Positions 34,000 through 35,671 of a stretch of DNA of 35,671 bases are shown in pieces. The translations under genes and the position numbers were made by a program. The stretch is from the NCBI RefSeq assembly GCF_001425485.1, contig NZ_LMQW01000018.1:1-35671 (forward strand), given 5' to 3'. The DNA is from Aureimonas sp. Leaf427. Lineage in GTDB: Bacteria; Pseudomonadota; Alphaproteobacteria; Rhizobiales; Rhizobiaceae. Below the pieces are notes generated by a model. It did not search any database, was not told the origin of the DNA, and saw nothing but the letters and a program-made list of their open reading frames with translations. Positions within the stretch are counted from its first letter, which is position 1. The number at the start of each line of letters is the position of its first letter.

Positions 34000-34425
34000 T
34001 CCGTGGTGGCGGGCGCTTGGACGCTGATCGTCAGACTGTCCACCACAAAGTAGGTAAAATCTTTCTTGCGACGATCGCGACGGACCTCCCTCGTTCACGG
34101 TCGGCTGCGCCATCCCATTGGTAAGCTTGCTAAAGCGATCGACATTGGGTCGGGATCAAGCCCTAATTCCAACCGCCGCCTGTCCGGTGAAACCGGGTCC
34201 ACTCCAGTGACGGCGTTGGATTGCAGCGATGTTGGTTGGAAATCCGAACGTTCGCTTCTCTGCGTAACACGGCAAGAGCGGACCATCGACTTTCAACGAG
34301 GTAACCGACTGGTAACCGTTGAATCAACCAAATCGCAGAGTGCGGACCGTTCGGTTCGCACCATCTTTAATTACCAACATTTGCGTGCGAAGTTCATGAT
34401 GCCATTATTATTTCAGGAAGCTGCC
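34000..34425. other. intergenic region upstream of the GGDEF-EAL gene with an imperfect palindrome
   Basis: No gene is recognised here. TTCAACG (34292-34298) pairs with CGTTGAA (34317-34323), and between them GGTAACC occurs twice, each copy itself a palindrome. This looks like a regulatory site for the downstream gene, about 100 bases before its start. The remainder is unassigned and becomes more AT-rich toward 34400. Confidence 0.4.
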
Positions 34426-35574
34426 GTGAACGTTCCCACTATGCTGACGTCAGCGGTTGTCGAGAGCACTCTCGTCGCGCCAAGCTTTGAGCGCATTCTC
34501 CAGAACTTGTCCCATCCGGTGCTCGCCCTGAGCGCCGAGGGAAGCGTGACCTATGCTAACGCGGCGGCCGAGGCCTCGTTCGGCGGATGGATCATCGGGC
34601 TCAACATCCGCGACATATTCTGCGGCTTCGCGCTCTCGAGCATGAGCGCGACGCAGGGGTCTTCGATTGTCCTCACGACGAAGCAGGACCTGACCTACGA
34701 CGCCCTGCTGACGCCGTTGGGCGATGGCCAATTCGTTGTCGACCTCAGATCGTCGGCCGAACAAGATGGACCGGCCATCGCCGCGGATCTCGACGACCTG
34801 ACTGGGCTTGCGAAGCGCAACATGTTCATGTTGCGTCTGGCTGGAGCCTTGGCAAAGGGGGACGGTTCGGCGGTCGCGGTTCACTGCCTCGATCTCGACC
34901 GCTTCAAGATGATCAACGATACGCTGGGCCATGGGATCGGCGACCTTTTGTTGAAAAAGGTCGCGGACCGCCTCTCCAGCGTTTGCCGGAAGGGCGATAT
35001 TGTCGGGCGATTGGGAGGCGACGAGTTCGTCGTTCTTCAGCGCGGTGTTCACGAACCCGCGGATGCCGAGAAACTCGCGTCTCGCATGGTTGATCTTGTT
35101 GGGCGAACCTATGTTCTCAGCGGTCATACTATCAACATCGGCGTGAGCGTCGGCGTTGCACTTCGCGGCGAGGTCACACAGGCCCGAGACATGCTCCGCA
35201 ACGCAGATTTGGCCCTCTACGAGGCCAAGCGTTCCGGCCGCGGGCGGTATCGACTCTTCGAGACCGGAATGGACGACCTCCTGCATAAGCGTCGCGAGAT
35301 GGAGATCGATCTGCGCCGTGCGCTCGCGCTGAAACAGTTCGAACTGAACTACCAACCCTTCCTAGATCTGCAGAGCGATACCTGCATTGGGTTCGAGGCG
35401 CTTCTGCGATGGAAGCACCCGGTGAAGGGCAATATCCCGCCGTTGGACTTCATATCGCTTGCCGAAGAGAACGGTCTGATCGTCAAGATCGGCGAATGGG
35501 TGCTTCGGACCGCTTGTCTGGAGGCGATGTCCTGGCCAGGCGAGATGATCGTAGCGGTGAACGTTTCGCCACTC
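34426..35574 (+). pseudogene. PAS-GGDEF-EAL cyclic-di-GMP protein, interrupted in the EAL domain
   Basis: The first 383 codons encode a PAS-like sensor (about residues 10-105), then a diguanylate cyclase domain. That domain has an intact active site RLGGDEF (about residues 195-201) and an inhibitory RxxD site five residues before it (RKGD). The start of an EAL phosphodiesterase domain follows, with FEALLRWKHP (about residue 323) and ending at AVNVSPL. No membrane segment is seen, so it should be cytoplasmic. At 35575 the EAL sequence changes to the left end of an IS256-type element, so the phosphodiesterase half is lost. GTG 34426 has AGGAAG six bases upstream; in-frame ATG at 34399 or 34441 are alternatives. 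The truncated product could still act as a cyclase without its EAL domain. Confidence 0.88.
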
Positions 35575-35671
35575 GGGACTGTCAGGAGTTCTGTGCGGGA
35601 GGTCATGATGATGGAAAGGAAAGGACCATCGCATGGCTATCGACAAAGAGCTTTTGGACCAGCTTCTGGCG
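35575..35671 (+). mobile_element. left end of an IS256-family insertion sequence
   Basis: The EAL reading frame stops making sense at 35575, where GGGACTGTCAGGAGTTC begins; this resembles the terminal sequence of IS256-family elements. A transposase start follows 58 bases in. The element runs off the window, so its right end, full length and target duplication are not visible. Confidence 0.8.
35633..35671 (+). CDS. IS256-family transposase, N-terminal 13 codons only
   Basis: ATG 35633 opens MAIDKELLDQLLA, the characteristic first residues of IS256-family (mutator-type) transposases of alphaproteobacteria. GGAAAGGAAAGGACC upstream supplies a ribosome site. The gene continues beyond the window. 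Because the interrupted EAL frame is different from this one, the transposase is not a fusion. Whether the copy is intact cannot be told. Confidence 0.75.
   Translation, partial: MAIDKELLDQLLA

Noticed and set aside
34450-35355. 301-codon open frame on the minus strand opposite the GGDEF gene
   Set aside because: The plus strand carries a clear PAS-GGDEF-EAL sequence with conserved active-site residues; the minus frame is its shadow.

Overview
The window looks like a GC-rich alphaproteobacterial genome segment, most likely Hyphomicrobiales (Rhizobiales). The reasons are the imuB-dnaE2 remnants, a rhizobial-type ferrichrome locus, FCD-type GntR regulators beside a tripartite tricarboxylate transporter, and IS1182- and IS256-type elements. 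This is inferred from protein character only. No rRNA, tRNA or CRISPR array was seen.

Positions 1-1305 (minus strand) are a scrapyard. The 5' end of dnaE2 is cut off near 125. It sits behind the last ~90 codons of imuB, which carry an in-frame stop and are joined to a multihaem cytochrome c gene that has lost both ends. A Tat-exported short-chain dehydrogenase with an altered catalytic lysine follows (1359-2363).

Positions 2971-9940 are a hydroxamate-siderophore locus: fhuD-fhuB-fhuC in tightly overlapping order, then a convergent esterase gene (minus strand). Divergent from the esterase is a TonB-dependent receptor, with a 7-bp inverted repeat between the two and a strong terminator after the receptor. 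A decayed IS1182-type element (about 10145-11060) marks the border with the next region.

Positions 11157-33246 hold a large, apparently uncharacterised catabolic island. It encodes two FCD-type GntR regulators and a TctCBA tripartite carboxylate transporter. It also encodes an Fbp-type ABC transporter (ATPase, binding protein, fused permease) and an AbrB-family membrane protein. Its enzymes are three MmgE/PrpD-family proteins, three beta-decarboxylating dehydrogenases of the isocitrate/isopropylmalate/tartrate type, one PdxA-family dehydrogenase and one SDR lacking the usual Tyr. On the minus strand are a fluoroacetate-dehalogenase-like hydrolase and a four-module rhodanese. Four promoter regions share a box close to CTGTTGACAATNTNCAG, so the separate transcription units probably form one regulon. 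The enzyme set suggests import of branched or hydroxylated di/tricarboxylates, dehydration or isomerisation by MmgE/PrpD enzymes, and NAD-linked oxidative decarboxylation of the resulting 2-hydroxyacids. The substrate cannot be read from the sequence.

Positions 33247-35671 are sparse. They hold one uncertain small gene, an unexplained intergenic stretch, and a PAS-GGDEF-EAL cyclic-di-GMP gene broken inside its EAL domain by an IS256-family insertion whose left end and first 13 transposase codons are the last bases of the window.
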